From Solidesulfovibrio fructosivorans JJ] (GTDB lineage: Bacteria; Desulfobacterota; Desulfovibrionia; Desulfovibrionales; Desulfovibrionaceae): a stretch of 64,000 nucleotides of DNA. A program made the translations under genes and the position numbers. Of this stretch, positions 32,205 through 40,748 are shown in pieces (position 1 is the stretch's first letter; each line of letters opens with the position of its first letter). The notes under the pieces are model-generated. The model worked only from the letters and a program-made list of their open reading frames with translations. It was not told where the DNA came from and did no database searches. The DNA is taken from assembly GCF_000179555.1 (NCBI RefSeq), contig NZ_AECZ01000007.1, forward strand, positions 62,001 to 126,000, read 5' to 3'.

Positions 32205-34091
32205 ATGCAGGCACGCGATCCTTCCCGCCAACCCGAAGCCGTGGCGGAATTTCTGGCCACGGTGCCGCCTTTTGACGCCATTCCCCCGGCCGAACTCGCC
32301 GCCCTGGCCGCCGGCAGCCGGGTGGCCTTTTATCTGGAAAACGAGTGGGTGGCCGGCCCGGACGAGGCCGCGGATTGGATTTGTTGCGTCCAGCGCGGCG
32401 GCGTGCGCCTGTCCGTGCCGTCCGGGATGGTCTGCTCCTGGCCCGACGCGCCGGGCGACGTGCGCGGGGAGGGGGAATGTTTCGGCCTGCCGGCGGACCT
32501 TGGCGGACCGGGGCAGGCCTGTGAGGCCCGCGCCTTGGAAGATACGTTTCTGGTGCGTCTGCCAAGGGAGACGTTTGTCGCCCTGGCCCGTCGGCACCCC
32601 GGGGTTGCCGCGTATTTCACCGATGCCTTGTCCCAGGCGTCCGGATCCTCCGGGGCACGCCAGGAAACGGCCTGTCCCGGAGGAGACGACGGGGACTATC
32701 TCTTTACGCGCCTGACCGGGGAGGTGGCGTCGCATGGGCTGGTGTGCGTGGCGCGCGGCACGGATTTGCGCCGGGCGGCCGGCGTCATGGAAGACGGCCG
32801 GGTCGGGTCGGTGCTTGTGCGCGAAACCTCGGGATCGGTCATCGGCATCGTCACCGACCGTGACTTGCGCCGGGCCGTGGCCCGGGGCATTGCCCTTGCC
32901 GCCCCGGTGGAAACGCTCATGTCCGCGCCCGTGGCTGTCATCGATGCCGGCGCGCCGTGTTTCGACGCCCTTATCCGCATGACCGGCGGCGGCATTCGTC
33001 ATCTGTTGGTGACCGAGGGCGGCACTCCCGTCGGCATGGTCACGGCCAGCGATTTGCTGCTGTCCCATGGCCGCTCCCCCCTGGCGTTGCTGCGCGCCGT
33101 GGGCCGGGCCGGGGATGTGCCCGACTTGCGGTCGCTTTGTCGGGGAATACGCCCTCTGGCCGCCGCGCTCACCGCCCGGGGGGCCACGGCCATGGCTGTG
33201 GGCGGCATTTTGGCGCTTCTGGCCGAACGGGTGCTGACCCGGCTGCTCGCCATCCTTGAAAAGCGCTACGGCCCGGCCCCGGCCCGCTGCCGCTGGCTGG
33301 TCTATGGCGCGGCCGGACGCCGGGAAATGCTGCCGGACGCCGGTCTGGCCCTGGCTGTCATCACCGAGGACGGCGGCGATCCCATCATCGCCCGGGCGGC
33401 CAGGACCTATCTGGCCGCCCTTGTGCCCATGCTCGAAGAGGAGCTTGCCCGGTGCGGCCTGCGCACGCCCGCGACCGGACTGTGCCTGGGTGATCCCCGC
33501 GAACGCCTGGACCCGGCGGCCTTTGCCGGGGATGGCGATCCGCTGACGTTGGAAGCAAGCCTTGAAGCCTTCGATGCGCGGGAGGTCACCACAACCGGTC
33601 CCACCGGCGAGGAAGGATCGGAGGCGGTTCTCCACGAATTGCCCCGGGAAACGCTTTTGCGTCTGCTTGCCGCGCTGACCGTCCATCCCGCGCCTCTTGG
33701 CATCTATCAAGGGCGTCTCGTGGAGCGCGACGGCGGCCTCGCCCCGTCTTTCGATCTGGCCGCCCGGGGCTCGCGGCCCATCATCGCCATGGCCCGGCTG
33801 GCCGCCCTGGTGCAGGGAATCGGCGAGATGGGCACCCTTGCCCGCCTGGAGCGGCTGGAGCAGGGGGGGCATCTCCCCGAGGCGGTTTGCCGGGGAGCCA
33901 GGGAGGCGCTTGTTTTCTTCGAGGGCGAGCGGCTTGCCTGGATGCTTGGCGCCGGCGACGCCTTGGGGGAGCGATACGGGGAGCCGCGCCCCGAAAGCCT
34001 TTCCCCGCGCCGTCGTCACGGTTGCCGGGCCGCGTTCGCCGCCGTGGAAGGGCTGCGCTTGGCCCTTTCCGAGCCGAAATGGCGGCCATGA
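32205..34091 (+). CDS. cNMP-binding/CBS/DUF294 protein with degenerate nucleotidyltransferase
   Basis: A 628-residue protein with the ATG at 32205 after GAAGGAG. Domains in order: a cyclic-nucleotide-binding-like domain (about 15-145), two CBS domains (about 170-285; VGSVLVRETSGSVIGIVTDR and GIRHLLVTEGGTPVGMVTAS), and a DUF294 nucleotidyltransferase-like domain with helical C-terminus (about 300-620). In the last, the motif reads VYGAAGRREMLPDAGLALAV: the Ser and the D-x-D of active relatives are missing, so it is probably catalytically dead. It likely senses nucleotides and regulates the intact enzyme upstream (31133-32194). Confidence 0.8.
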   Translation: MQARDPSRQPEAVAEFLATVPPFDAIPPAELAALAAGSRVAFYLENEWVAGPDEAADWICCVQRGGVRLSVPSGMVCSWPDAPGDVRGEGECFGLPADLGGPGQACEARALEDTFLVRLPRETFVALARRHPGVAAYFTDALSQASGSSGARQETACPGGDDGDYLFTRLTGEVASHGLVCVARGTDLRRAAGVMEDGRVGSVLVRETSGSVIGIVTDRDLRRAVARGIALAAPVETLMSAPVAVIDAGAPCFDALIRMTGGGIRHLLVTEGGTPVGMVTASDLLLSHGRSPLALLRAVGRAGDVPDLRSLCRGIRPLAAALTARGATAMAVGGILALLAERVLTRLLAILEKRYGPAPARCRWLVYGAAGRREMLPDAGLALAVITEDGGDPIIARAARTYLAALVPMLEEELARCGLRTPATGLCLGDPRERLDPAAFAGDGDPLTLEASLEAFDAREVTTTGPTGEEGSEAVLHELPRETLLRLLAALTVHPAPLGIYQGRLVERDGGLAPSFDLAARGSRPIIAMARLAALVQGIGEMGTLARLERLEQGGHLPEAVCRGAREALVFFEGERLAWMLGAGDALGERYGEPRPESLSPRRRHGCRAAFAAVEGLRLALSEPKWRP

Positions 34092-34801
34092 GACGTTCGG
34101 GCTTTCCCTGGCCCTTCGGTTCGTGCCCGATCGCCGCGCCTCTGGCCGCCCATCTGCGCTCTCAACGCGGCTACGATCGAACAGCGCTTCTCGACGACCT
34201 GCCCTTCGTGGTCGTGGATACGGAGCTGACCGGCTTCGATCCCCGTCGCCACGCCATGGTGGCCATCGGCGCGGTGCGGCTGCGTGGGCTGACGCTGCTC
34301 CCCGGGGAAAGCTTTTTCAGCCTGGTGCGCCCCTCGCGCGACGTGCCTCGCGATGCCTCGCTCATCCACGGCCTTACCGACGCCGCGTTGGCCGATGCCC
34401 CGGAAACGGCCGAGACCCTGGCCGCCTTTTTGGATTTTCTGGGGCCGGCCATCATCGTCGGGCATCACGTGGAACTGGACATGGCCTTTATCAACGCGGC
34501 CAGCCGTCGTTATTTCGGCGGGGAACTGGCCGCGCCCTGCATCGACACCCTGCGCTTGGCCCTTACTTATGAAGAAAAGCGGCAGATGGGGCAGGGAGGG
34601 CAGGGCGATTTCGAGCGGCTGGAATTCGATCTGGCTTCGCTTTGTCGGCGCTACGGCCTGCCGCCCTTTGCCGCTCATGACGCCCTGGGCGACGCTTATG
34701 GCGCCGCCTACCTTTTTCTTTATCTGGCCCGCAAAAGCGCCCGAGGCCGGCCCTTGACCCTTGGCGGGCTGTGGCGGTCGGGCCGGCTGTGGTGGCGGTA
34801 A
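34088..34801 (+). CDS. DnaQ-like 3'-5' exonuclease
   Basis: A 237-residue DEDDh exonuclease: motif I VVVDTELTGFDPRRH (Asp, Glu), motif II GHHVELDMAFIN (Asp) and motif III PPFAAHDALGDAYGAAYLF (His, Asp). The ATG overlaps the stop of the upstream DUF294 gene. It is like DNA polymerase III epsilon but stands alone. Exonucleases of this kind repeatedly accompany DUF294-CBS proteins and acetate permeases; why is unknown. It is the last gene of the operon. Confidence 0.85.
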   Translation: MRRSGFPWPFGSCPIAAPLAAHLRSQRGYDRTALLDDLPFVVVDTELTGFDPRRHAMVAIGAVRLRGLTLLPGESFFSLVRPSRDVPRDASLIHGLTDAALADAPETAETLAAFLDFLGPAIIVGHHVELDMAFINAASRRYFGGELAAPCIDTLRLALTYEEKRQMGQGGQGDFERLEFDLASLCRRYGLPPFAAHDALGDAYGAAYLFLYLARKSARGRPLTLGGLWRSGRLWWR

Positions 34802-34853
34802 CGGAATTCCCCCCCCCCCGCACATTCCCCCTTCTTCCCCTCAAAAAAACGTC

Positions 34854-34904
34854 TTGACGGGCCGGGGCGAATTCTCTAAATAGGAATGAACAGCAACTAG
34901 GAAT
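34854..34904 (+). promoter_or_regulatory. perR promoter with direct-repeat operator candidate
   Basis: TTGACG (34854-34859), 17 bases, then TAAATA (34877-34882) form a good sigma-70 promoter. TAGGAAT occurs twice, at 34881-34887 (overlapping the -10 box) and 34898-34904 (at the ribosome-binding site), 17 bases apart, which is suited to autoregulation. An 11-C run lies upstream at 34809-34819. Confidence 0.6.
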
Positions 34905-34911
34905 AAAAACT

Positions 34912-35370
34912 ATGTCGACTGAAGCCCTTAAGCAACTCTTCGCCAAAAGCGGCCTGAAGTTTACCAATCAGCGATATCTGGTATACAGGGCCATGGCTGA
35001 GGCCAAGGACCATCCGTCCGCCGAGACGGTGTGGCGGCGGGTGCGCGTCGAGGCCCCGGCCATATCCCTCGACACCGTCTACCGGACTCTGGCCTCGTTC
35101 GAGGCGCGCGGGCTGGTGACGCGGGTCCCGGGCGGCGGGGAGGAGGGGCGCTTCGACGGCGATGTGACGCCGCACCACCATCTGGTGTGTTTGTGCTGCG
35201 GCTCCATCGAGGATTTTACCATGTCCGGCGCCGGGCTGGACGACCTGCCCGAGTCGGTTGCCGCGTGGGGGCAACCGCGCGACGCCCAGGTGCTGGTGCG
35301 CGGCGTGTGCCGCAAATGTCTCTGCAAGATGGAACCTGTCAAACCCGAATCCGAAAAAAGGAGAACCTGA
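34912..35370 (+). CDS. perR: Fur-family peroxide-type regulator (PerR-like)
   Basis: A 152-residue Fur-family repressor. The N-terminal winged helix (about 1-85) includes KFTNQRYLVYRAM and ISLDTVYRTLASFEARGLV. The C-terminal dimer domain has the metal ligands RFDGD and PHHHLVC and two structural zinc pairs, CLCC and CRKC. The direct link to rubrerythrin (two bases apart) marks it as PerR-type rather than Fur or Zur. It should repress its own operon with Fe/Mn bound and release DNA on oxidation by peroxide. The AGGAAT repeat in its promoter is a candidate operator. Confidence 0.85.
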   Translation: MSTEALKQLFAKSGLKFTNQRYLVYRAMAEAKDHPSAETVWRRVRVEAPAISLDTVYRTLASFEARGLVTRVPGGGEEGRFDGDVTPHHHLVCLCCGSIEDFTMSGAGLDDLPESVAAWGQPRDAQVLVRGVCRKCLCKMEPVKPESEKRRT

Positions 35371-35372
35371 AG

Positions 35373-35867
35373 ATGAGTAAGACCCTCGAAGATCTCAAGG
35401 AAGCTTTTGCCGGCGAATCCCAGGCCAACCGCAAGTACCTCGCTTACGCCGCCCAGGCCGAGAAGGAAGGGCATATCGGCGTGGCCAAGCTGTTCAAGGC
35501 CGCCGCCGCCGCCGAAACCGTCCACGCCCATACCCATCTGCGCAACATGGACGGCATCGGCGATACGGCCGCCAACCTGAAGGACGCCATCGCCGGTGAA
35601 ACCCATGAGTTCAAGAGCATGTACCCGGGCATGATCGAGGACGCCAAGGCCGAGGGGAACAAGGCCGCCGAGCGGGGCTTCACCTTCGCCAACGCTGTCG
35701 AGGAACTGCATGCCAAGCTGTATTCCGAGGCGGCCCAGGACGTCGCCGGCTTCCCGGATCAGGACTGGTACGTCTGCTCCGTGTGCGGCTATACCGTCGC
35801 CGGCTCCGTGCCGGACAAGTGCCCGGTCTGCCAGGCCCTGGCCAAGGCTTTTTTCAAGGTCGACTGA
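35373..35867 (+). CDS. rbr: Rubrerythrin
   Basis: A 164-residue protein with a diiron four-helix domain (about 1-125; ligands in AFAGESQANRKY, ETVHAHTH and GETHEFKSMYPGM) and a short C-terminal rubredoxin domain (WYVCSVCGYTVAGSVPDKCPVCQ). It reduces hydrogen peroxide to water using electrons from rubredoxin in the cytoplasm. AAAGGAGA precedes the ATG. It is co-transcribed with perR and followed by a two-hairpin repeat and then a rubredoxin gene, its probable electron donor. Confidence 0.92.
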   Translation: MSKTLEDLKEAFAGESQANRKYLAYAAQAEKEGHIGVAKLFKAAAAAETVHAHTHLRNMDGIGDTAANLKDAIAGETHEFKSMYPGMIEDAKAEGNKAAERGFTFANAVEELHAKLYSEAAQDVAGFPDQDWYVCSVCGYTVAGSVPDKCPVCQALAKAFFKVD

Positions 35868-35873
35868 GGAAGC

Positions 35874-36020
35874 GCTGGGGGGAAACCTTTCTATAGAAAG
35901 GTTTCCCCCCAGCCCCCCTTTCCCAAGACTTTTAATAATGATGCAAGGTTATTGAAATAAAGTTTAGGAAAGGGAGAGCGCGAGAGGGGAAACCCTTTGA
36001 AAAGGGTTCTCCCCTCTCGC
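35874..36020 (+). repeat. Two-hairpin 3'-end repeat element (copy 3)
   Basis: It begins seven bases after the rubrerythrin stop. First hairpin 35874-35913 (arms GCTGGGGGGAAACCTTTCT with complement), CCCCCCTTTCCCAAGACTTT, an AT-rich spacer, TTTAGGAAAGGGAGAGCGCG, then a second hairpin ending CCCCTCTCGC. It is nearly the same as copies at 26654 and 28756 outside the spacer. Confidence 0.82.
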
Positions 36021-36051
36021 ATCATCCTACTCTCTTCTAAAGGAGCACCCC

Positions 36052-36267
36052 ATGGCTGCGCCGGAAGAAATGTGGCAGTGCCAGACCACCAATTGCGGCT
36101 ACATTTACAATCCCGACAAGGGCGACCGTAAAGGCAAGATACCGGCCGGGACCAGGTTCGAGGATTTGCCGGACGATTGGAAATGCCCGGTCTGCGGCGC
36201 GGGGAAGAAGTGTTTTCGGCCTTTGGCCGGCCCCGGGTCGACCAAGAGCGCGGAGTGTCCGACTTGA
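36052..36267 (+). CDS. Rubredoxin with C-x4-C first knuckle
   Basis: A 71-residue rubredoxin. The second iron knuckle is the standard CPVCGAGK, but the first is CQTTNCGY, with four residues between the cysteines in place of the usual two. [10 protein letters not shown] and [14 protein letters not shown] confirm the fold. Two-extra-residue rubredoxins are known from Desulfovibrio. It is longer than the usual 52-54 residues by a polar C-terminal tail. AAAGGAG precedes the ATG. It likely supplies electrons to the rubrerythrin encoded upstream. Confidence 0.88.
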   Translation: MAAPEEMWQCQTTNCGYIYNPDKGDRKGKIPAGTRFEDLPDDWKCPVCGAGKKCFRPLAGPGSTKSAECPT

Positions 36268-36308
36268 TGGCCGGGCGGTCCGTCGGGGCCGCCCGGAATC
36301 GGCGCTCG

Positions 36309-36333
36309 AGCCCTCCGAAAGGGGGGCTTTTTA
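36309..36333. terminator. Terminator between rubredoxin and the convergent permease gene
   Basis: The stem AGCCCTCC/GGGGGGCT (36309-36316 with 36321-36328) has a GAAA loop and one G-T pair, and is followed by TTTTTA on the plus strand. Its T-run overlaps the stop codon of the minus-strand permease gene. Confidence 0.8.
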
Positions 36334-37446
36334 TTTGAATTCAGGGGGGGGCGACTCGCACCCGTTGCCCAGGTTGCGGTCGTTGAGCACGTGGCTGTAA
36401 TCCTCGGCGTAAAGCGACAGCATCACCATGGCGAACCCCAGCACCAGCGGGCCGTAGAGGATGCCGAGCGCCCCGAAGAACTTGATGCCGCCGATGATGG
36501 CCAGAAACACCCAGAAGGTGGACATCTTGGATCGGTTGCGCATGAGGATCGGCCGCATGATCGAATCGATGCTGGAAACGACCAGCGCGCCCCAGGCGAT
36601 GAGAAAAACGCCCCATTGCCACTGGCCGGTCACGATGAGGTAGAGGGCCACGGGCAGCCAGATGATGGCCGTGCCGACCACCGGAATGAGCGAGGCGAAG
36701 CCCATCATGCAGCCCCAGAAAAAGGGCTGGATGCCGACGATGAAAAGCCCGAGGCCGCCGGCCGCGCCCTGGGCCAGGGCGATGAGGAACGCGCCGAGGA
36801 TGACCGACTTGGCCACGTCGTCGAGCTGGCGGAAAATCCGGTCCTCCTGGTCCGTGGACAGGGGGAGCAGGTAGCGCACTCGCGCGAGCATGGCCTCGCC
36901 GTCGCGGATAAGGAAAAACAGCACGAAGATGAGGATGACGAAGTTCATCGTCAGCACGAAGAAGTTGCCGATGATGGTCGTGCCGCTGTTGAGCAGAATC
37001 TGGCCGGCGTTTTTGGAGATGGAGAGCAGGTCGGCCCGAAGCGCCAGTTTCTTCACGTCCAGAAAGGGCAGGTGTTCATGCAGCCAGTTGATGTAGGGGG
37101 CCACGGCCTCGTGGCTGAAAAAGGCGTTGAAGTCCATGCTGGAAAGGTGCGCCTGCAGGGCGTTGACCGACTGGACGCCCTGGGTCACGAGCGAACCCAG
37201 GAAGAAAAAGACCGGAATGATGAGGCAGGTGAAGATGAGGCAGGTCGTAATAAGCGCCGAAACGGTCGGCCGCTTGCCGCAAAAGGCGTCGATGCGGCGG
37301 TGCACCGGCCTAAAAAGAGCCGAAAGGACTACGCCGATGATGAGAATGTCCACAAAAGGCCGCAGCACGACATAGGCAAGGTAGAGGGCGGCGGCCAGGA
37401 TGATGAGCAAAAAGGCGGAATAAAAAATCCGGCGTTCTTGGTTCAT
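36331..37446 (-). CDS. AI-2E/PerM-family transporter
   Basis: A 371-residue membrane protein with about eight membrane segments. It has the family layout: two N-terminal helices, a periplasmic/amphipathic stretch (about 75-150), then a block of helices with GGLGLFIVGIQPFFWGCMMG and ASLIPVVGTAIIWLPVALYL. MNQERRIFYSAFLLIILAAAL fits the family start at the ATG at 37446, although no clear ribosome-binding site is seen. Members export AI-2 or act as ion antiporters; the substrate here is unknown. Confidence 0.85.
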   Translation of the reverse strand: MNQERRIFYSAFLLIILAAALYLAYVVLRPFVDILIIGVVLSALFRPVHRRIDAFCGKRPTVSALITTCLIFTCLIIPVFFFLGSLVTQGVQSVNALQAHLSSMDFNAFFSHEAVAPYINWLHEHLPFLDVKKLALRADLLSISKNAGQILLNSGTTIIGNFFVLTMNFVILIFVLFFLIRDGEAMLARVRYLLPLSTDQEDRIFRQLDDVAKSVILGAFLIALAQGAAGGLGLFIVGIQPFFWGCMMGFASLIPVVGTAIIWLPVALYLIVTGQWQWGVFLIAWGALVVSSIDSIMRPILMRNRSKMSTFWVFLAIIGGIKFFGALGILYGPLVLGFAMVMLSLYAEDYSHVLNDRNLGNGCESPPPEFK

Positions 37447-37570
37447 GGTGGTGGCTTTATCAAACGGGCGGATGCGGCGGCAAGGGCCAAGGGGGCCGGA
37501 AGGGTGCCGCGTTGCGAATTGTCGCCGGTTTGTCGTATAGGATGCCGGGTATGACCGTTTCCTTTTCGCG

Positions 37571-38605
37571 GTGCCATCCTCCCGGCGGCCGGCCATGATC
37601 GGCCGCGCCCGCCATCCCTCCGTGGCCGACGGGGCGTCGCCTTCTCCCCGGCGGCCGCTTCTGTGGCCGCGCCCGGGGCTGCGCGACCTCACCCCCGATC
37701 TGCCGACCGAACAAGGCTATCCGGTCACGGAAATCCGGGCCAGGGACTGGACGTACGTGCTGACCGCGCGGGGCATTCCCCATGCGCTCAGGCGCCAGGA
37801 CGGGGCGTGGCGCCTGTACGTTCCCCGTCGCCGGGCCGAGGAGGCCCTGGCCGAGATACGGGCCTACCTTGACGAGCGGGAAAACGTCGTCTTGCCCGAT
37901 CCCGAGGCCGTGGCGCCGACGCGGCCCCCGGTGGTCTGGTCCGTCATGGCCGTCATGGGCGTGACGGCCGGACTTTGGGGGCTGCTGCTTGGCGACGCCA
38001 CGCTTTTGGGCCGGCGCGTCCCCTGGAAGGCCATCGGCGGCGGCGACACGGCCTCTATGCTGGCCGGTCAGTGGTGGCGCGCGGCCACGGCCCTTTGCCT
38101 GCATGCCGATCCGGCCCATCTTTTCGGTAATGTCGCCTGCGCCGCGCTCTTTCTGAGCTTCCTGTGCCGGGAGACCGGGCTTGGCCTGGGGCTTGCCCTG
38201 ACGGTCGCGGCCGGGGTCGGCGGCAATGTGCTCAAAGCCTGCGTCCAGGGGCCGGGGCTTTATTTTCTGGGCGCTTCGACTGCGGTTTTCGGGGCGCTTG
38301 GGGCTCTGGGCGGGGTGCGTCTGGCCTGTCCGCACCCCGGACTTTCGGTGCGCCGGTTTCTCGCGGCCGGCGCGGTGTTGATGCTTCTTGCCATGCTCGG
38401 AGCCGGCTCCGAGGATACCGGTGCGGTGGATCTGGCCGGCCATCTCTTCGGTTTCGCTTCCGGGGCCATCCTGGGGCTTGCCGCCGGCTGGGCGCTTGGG
38501 CGGGTGGGGCGGCCGGGCCGGGCCGCGCAGACGCTTTTCGGGCTGGTCGCGGCCGGGACGCTTCTTGCCGCTTGGGGACTTGCTGTGGCCTCGCTTGCGG
38601 GATGA
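37571..38605 (+). CDS. Rhomboid-family intramembrane serine protease
   Basis: Up to 344 residues from a GTG at 37571; the ATG at 37595 is an alternative. The N-terminal 115 residues are soluble (YPVTEIRARDWTYVLTARGI and a helix-strand fold), resembling the cytosolic domain of some rhomboids. Then about six membrane segments follow with HADPAHLFGNVACAALFL, the catalytic Ser motif GASTAVFGALG and the catalytic His motif GHLFGFASG. It should cleave membrane proteins within the bilayer. It is divergent from the permease gene and upstream of a PH-domain membrane protein. Confidence 0.85.
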   Translation: MPSSRRPAMIGRARHPSVADGASPSPRRPLLWPRPGLRDLTPDLPTEQGYPVTEIRARDWTYVLTARGIPHALRRQDGAWRLYVPRRRAEEALAEIRAYLDERENVVLPDPEAVAPTRPPVVWSVMAVMGVTAGLWGLLLGDATLLGRRVPWKAIGGGDTASMLAGQWWRAATALCLHADPAHLFGNVACAALFLSFLCRETGLGLGLALTVAAGVGGNVLKACVQGPGLYFLGASTAVFGALGALGGVRLACPHPGLSVRRFLAAGAVLMLLAMLGAGSEDTGAVDLAGHLFGFASGAILGLAAGWALGRVGRPGRAAQTLFGLVAAGTLLAAWGLAVASLAG

Positions 38606-38716
38606 GTCCGAGGAAGGCTTTGCCTTGGGCAACGTTTTCGGATAAGGCCTCGGATTGCCTGTGGTCGCGTCGGTAGCGGCCGAGGGCGGATACGTCGCCT
38701 TGGGGGTAGGGAAGCC

Positions 38717-39220
38717 ATGAGCCTAAACGGCCTCGTTTTCGAGGAAGAGGAAATTCTGTACCGGACCGGCAAGCACTGGGTGGTGCTGGCCAAGGCCGTG
38801 CTGCTTTTCGTGGTGGCGCTCGTGATCTGGTCGAGCGGCCCGACCCTGCATTCCCTGGCCCAGTTCAAGGCCCCCGAGGAAATCGAGAAATTCCTGCCCA
38901 AGATCATCACCGTGGCGGTGTGGCTTGTGCGCTACGTTTTTTTCATCCTCTTCACGCTTCTGGCCCTGGTCCGGCTTTTTTCCTATTTCACGTTGCGGGT
39001 GGGGGTCACGGACAAGCGGCTTTTGTGTGACGACGCTCTCTTTGGCACCTTTTCCCTGGACATTGGCAAGATCGAGTCGGTCAAGTGCGAGCCGGGGCTA
39101 TTCGGCGGGCTTCTCGGTTACGGCAAGGTCATCCTCACCGCCTCGAGCAGCCAACGGCTGGTGCTGACCAACATCCGCCGGCCCCATACACTCGAGCAGG
39201 AACTCTTCGCCGCCAAGTAA
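38717..39220 (+). CDS. Bacterial PH-domain (bPH2/YdbT-like) membrane protein
   Basis: A 167-residue protein with two membrane segments (about 24-44 and 65-90) followed by a bacterial PH-like domain (about 95-160: FTLRVGVTDKRLLCDDALFG, IGKIESVKCEPGLFGGLLGY). The VTxxRL and G-x-V-x-L strands are typical of bPH2. Function unknown; relatives are often linked to envelope stress. It lies 72 bases before a sensor kinase and may open the following envelope operon. Confidence 0.8.
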   Translation: MSLNGLVFEEEEILYRTGKHWVVLAKAVLLFVVALVIWSSGPTLHSLAQFKAPEEIEKFLPKIITVAVWLVRYVFFILFTLLALVRLFSYFTLRVGVTDKRLLCDDALFGTFSLDIGKIESVKCEPGLFGGLLGYGKVILTASSSQRLVLTNIRRPHTLEQELFAAK

Positions 39221-39292
39221 CAAAGGGACAGGGCTTCCTCCCGCATCCCTTCGCCGCGCGCGCACTCCGCCCTGCCGCCGTCCCCCACCGCC

Positions 39293-40747
39293 ATGTACCT
39301 CTACCGCAGACCCATCAAACAATACGGCATCCTTTTCAAGCTGTTGGCGGTCTATATCGGCATCATGGTCGTGGCCTACTTCACCACGTCCACACTGCTG
39401 ATCTACATCAAGGAATCCGTCAACATCTCCCGGGATATCGTCAAGGTCCGCATCGAGGTCTTGAGCATCTCCCAGCGGCTGGTCGACAGCCTGCTGGCCA
39501 TGGAAGAAAACCAGAAGAAGTACGAGATCCTGCATTCCGACGAGTACAAGAAGAATTTCCTCAATGCGCTCAATGAATACAAGAATGCCATCTGGAGCAT
39601 TCTGTGGTTTCGCTACGAGGGTTTTTCCGCCTGGGAGGAGCTGCATGCCGAGTTCCGCGAGGCCTTCCCCGATCTGGCCCAGGGCAAGGAGCTGGCCGGC
39701 GAACCCTGGATCGACCAGGAAAAGCTCAACAAGTGGATGCGCATCGTGGTCAGCGCCCGCCAGGACAACGAGCGGGTGTTGGAATCAGGCATGCGGGAAC
39801 TCTTCCGCATCGGCGAGGTGGCGTCCAATCGCGGCGTCACCGGCCTTGCCGTTTCCATTGCCGTGGGCCTGCTCGGCATCCTCTACCTGACGTATTCCCT
39901 GAGCCGATCCCTGCGCGAGCTGCGTCGCGGCATCCGGGCCTACACCCGCGACGGACGCCTGGAGCCCATCCGGGTGTTGTCCAAGGACGAATTGGGCGAA
40001 CTCGGGGCGGCGTTTAACGACATGACCAGGCGCCTCAAGGAAGAGGAACGCATGCGCACGGACTTCATCGACATGGTGAGCCACGAGATCAGGACGCCGC
40101 TGACCTCCATCCGCGAATCGGTCAATCTCATGCGCGAGCGGGTCCTCGGCGAGGTCAACGAACGCCAGAAGCGTTTTCTCGACATCGCCAGCGACGAACT
40201 CCAGCGCATCTCCGTCATGCTGACAAGCCTGCTCAAGGTCTCGAGCATGGCCTCCCAGATCGTGGACCTGTCCCCGTCGACCTTCAATCCCGAGGAGCTG
40301 GCCCGGGAAATCCTGGAAAAAGCCGCGCCGGCGGCCGAGGCCAAGCACATCCGCTTGACGCCGCGTGTGGGCCGCGACATCGTGTCCGTGGTCGGCGACC
40401 GGGAGCTCTTGGGGCAGGCCCTGTACAACCTGATCGGCAACGCGGTGAAGTTCTCGCCGGCCGAGCGCACGGTGCTGGTGGGGTTGGAAATGGCCGACGG
40501 CGGGCGTAAGCTGCTTTTCAGCATAACGGACGAAGGTCCGGGCATTCCCGAGGAGGAACAGCCCCACGTCTTCAGCAAATACTACCGGGGCGCGCGCACC
40601 AAGCGCACCACCGACGGCATCGGTCTTGGCCTGTCCATCGCCAGAACCATTGTCGAGGCCCATGGCGGCGACATCTGGCTGTCGAGTCTGCCCGGCAAAG
40701 GCTGCACGTTTTACTTTACAATCCCTGTCGATGGGACAACAAGCTGA
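39293..40747 (+). CDS. QseE/GlrK-like sensor histidine kinase
   Basis: A 484-residue kinase: TM1 (about 14-38), a mostly helical periplasmic domain (about 39-180), TM2 (about 182-204), HAMP (about 205-258), HisKA with phospho-His in DMVSHEIRTPLTSIRES, and HATPase (NLIGNAVKFSPAE, DEGPGIP, GIGLGLSIA). The gene order kinase, small lipoprotein, sigma-54 regulator is that of the enterobacterial qseE-qseG-qseF (glrK-yfhG-glrR) operon, and the helical sensor domain fits. It probably senses envelope state. The stop is one base before the lipoprotein ATG. Confidence 0.85.
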   Translation: MYLYRRPIKQYGILFKLLAVYIGIMVVAYFTTSTLLIYIKESVNISRDIVKVRIEVLSISQRLVDSLLAMEENQKKYEILHSDEYKKNFLNALNEYKNAIWSILWFRYEGFSAWEELHAEFREAFPDLAQGKELAGEPWIDQEKLNKWMRIVVSARQDNERVLESGMRELFRIGEVASNRGVTGLAVSIAVGLLGILYLTYSLSRSLRELRRGIRAYTRDGRLEPIRVLSKDELGELGAAFNDMTRRLKEEERMRTDFIDMVSHEIRTPLTSIRESVNLMRERVLGEVNERQKRFLDIASDELQRISVMLTSLLKVSSMASQIVDLSPSTFNPEELAREILEKAAPAAEAKHIRLTPRVGRDIVSVVGDRELLGQALYNLIGNAVKFSPAERTVLVGLEMADGGRKLLFSITDEGPGIPEEEQPHVFSKYYRGARTKRTTDGIGLGLSIARTIVEAHGGDIWLSSLPGKGCTFYFTIPVDGTTS

Positions 40748-40748
40748 C

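Noticed and set aside
34809-34819. 11-C tract as a contingency (phase-variation) switch
   Set aside because: It is outside any coding frame and about 35 bases upstream of the -35 box, so an effect on expression is uncertain; kept only as a note under the perR promoter.
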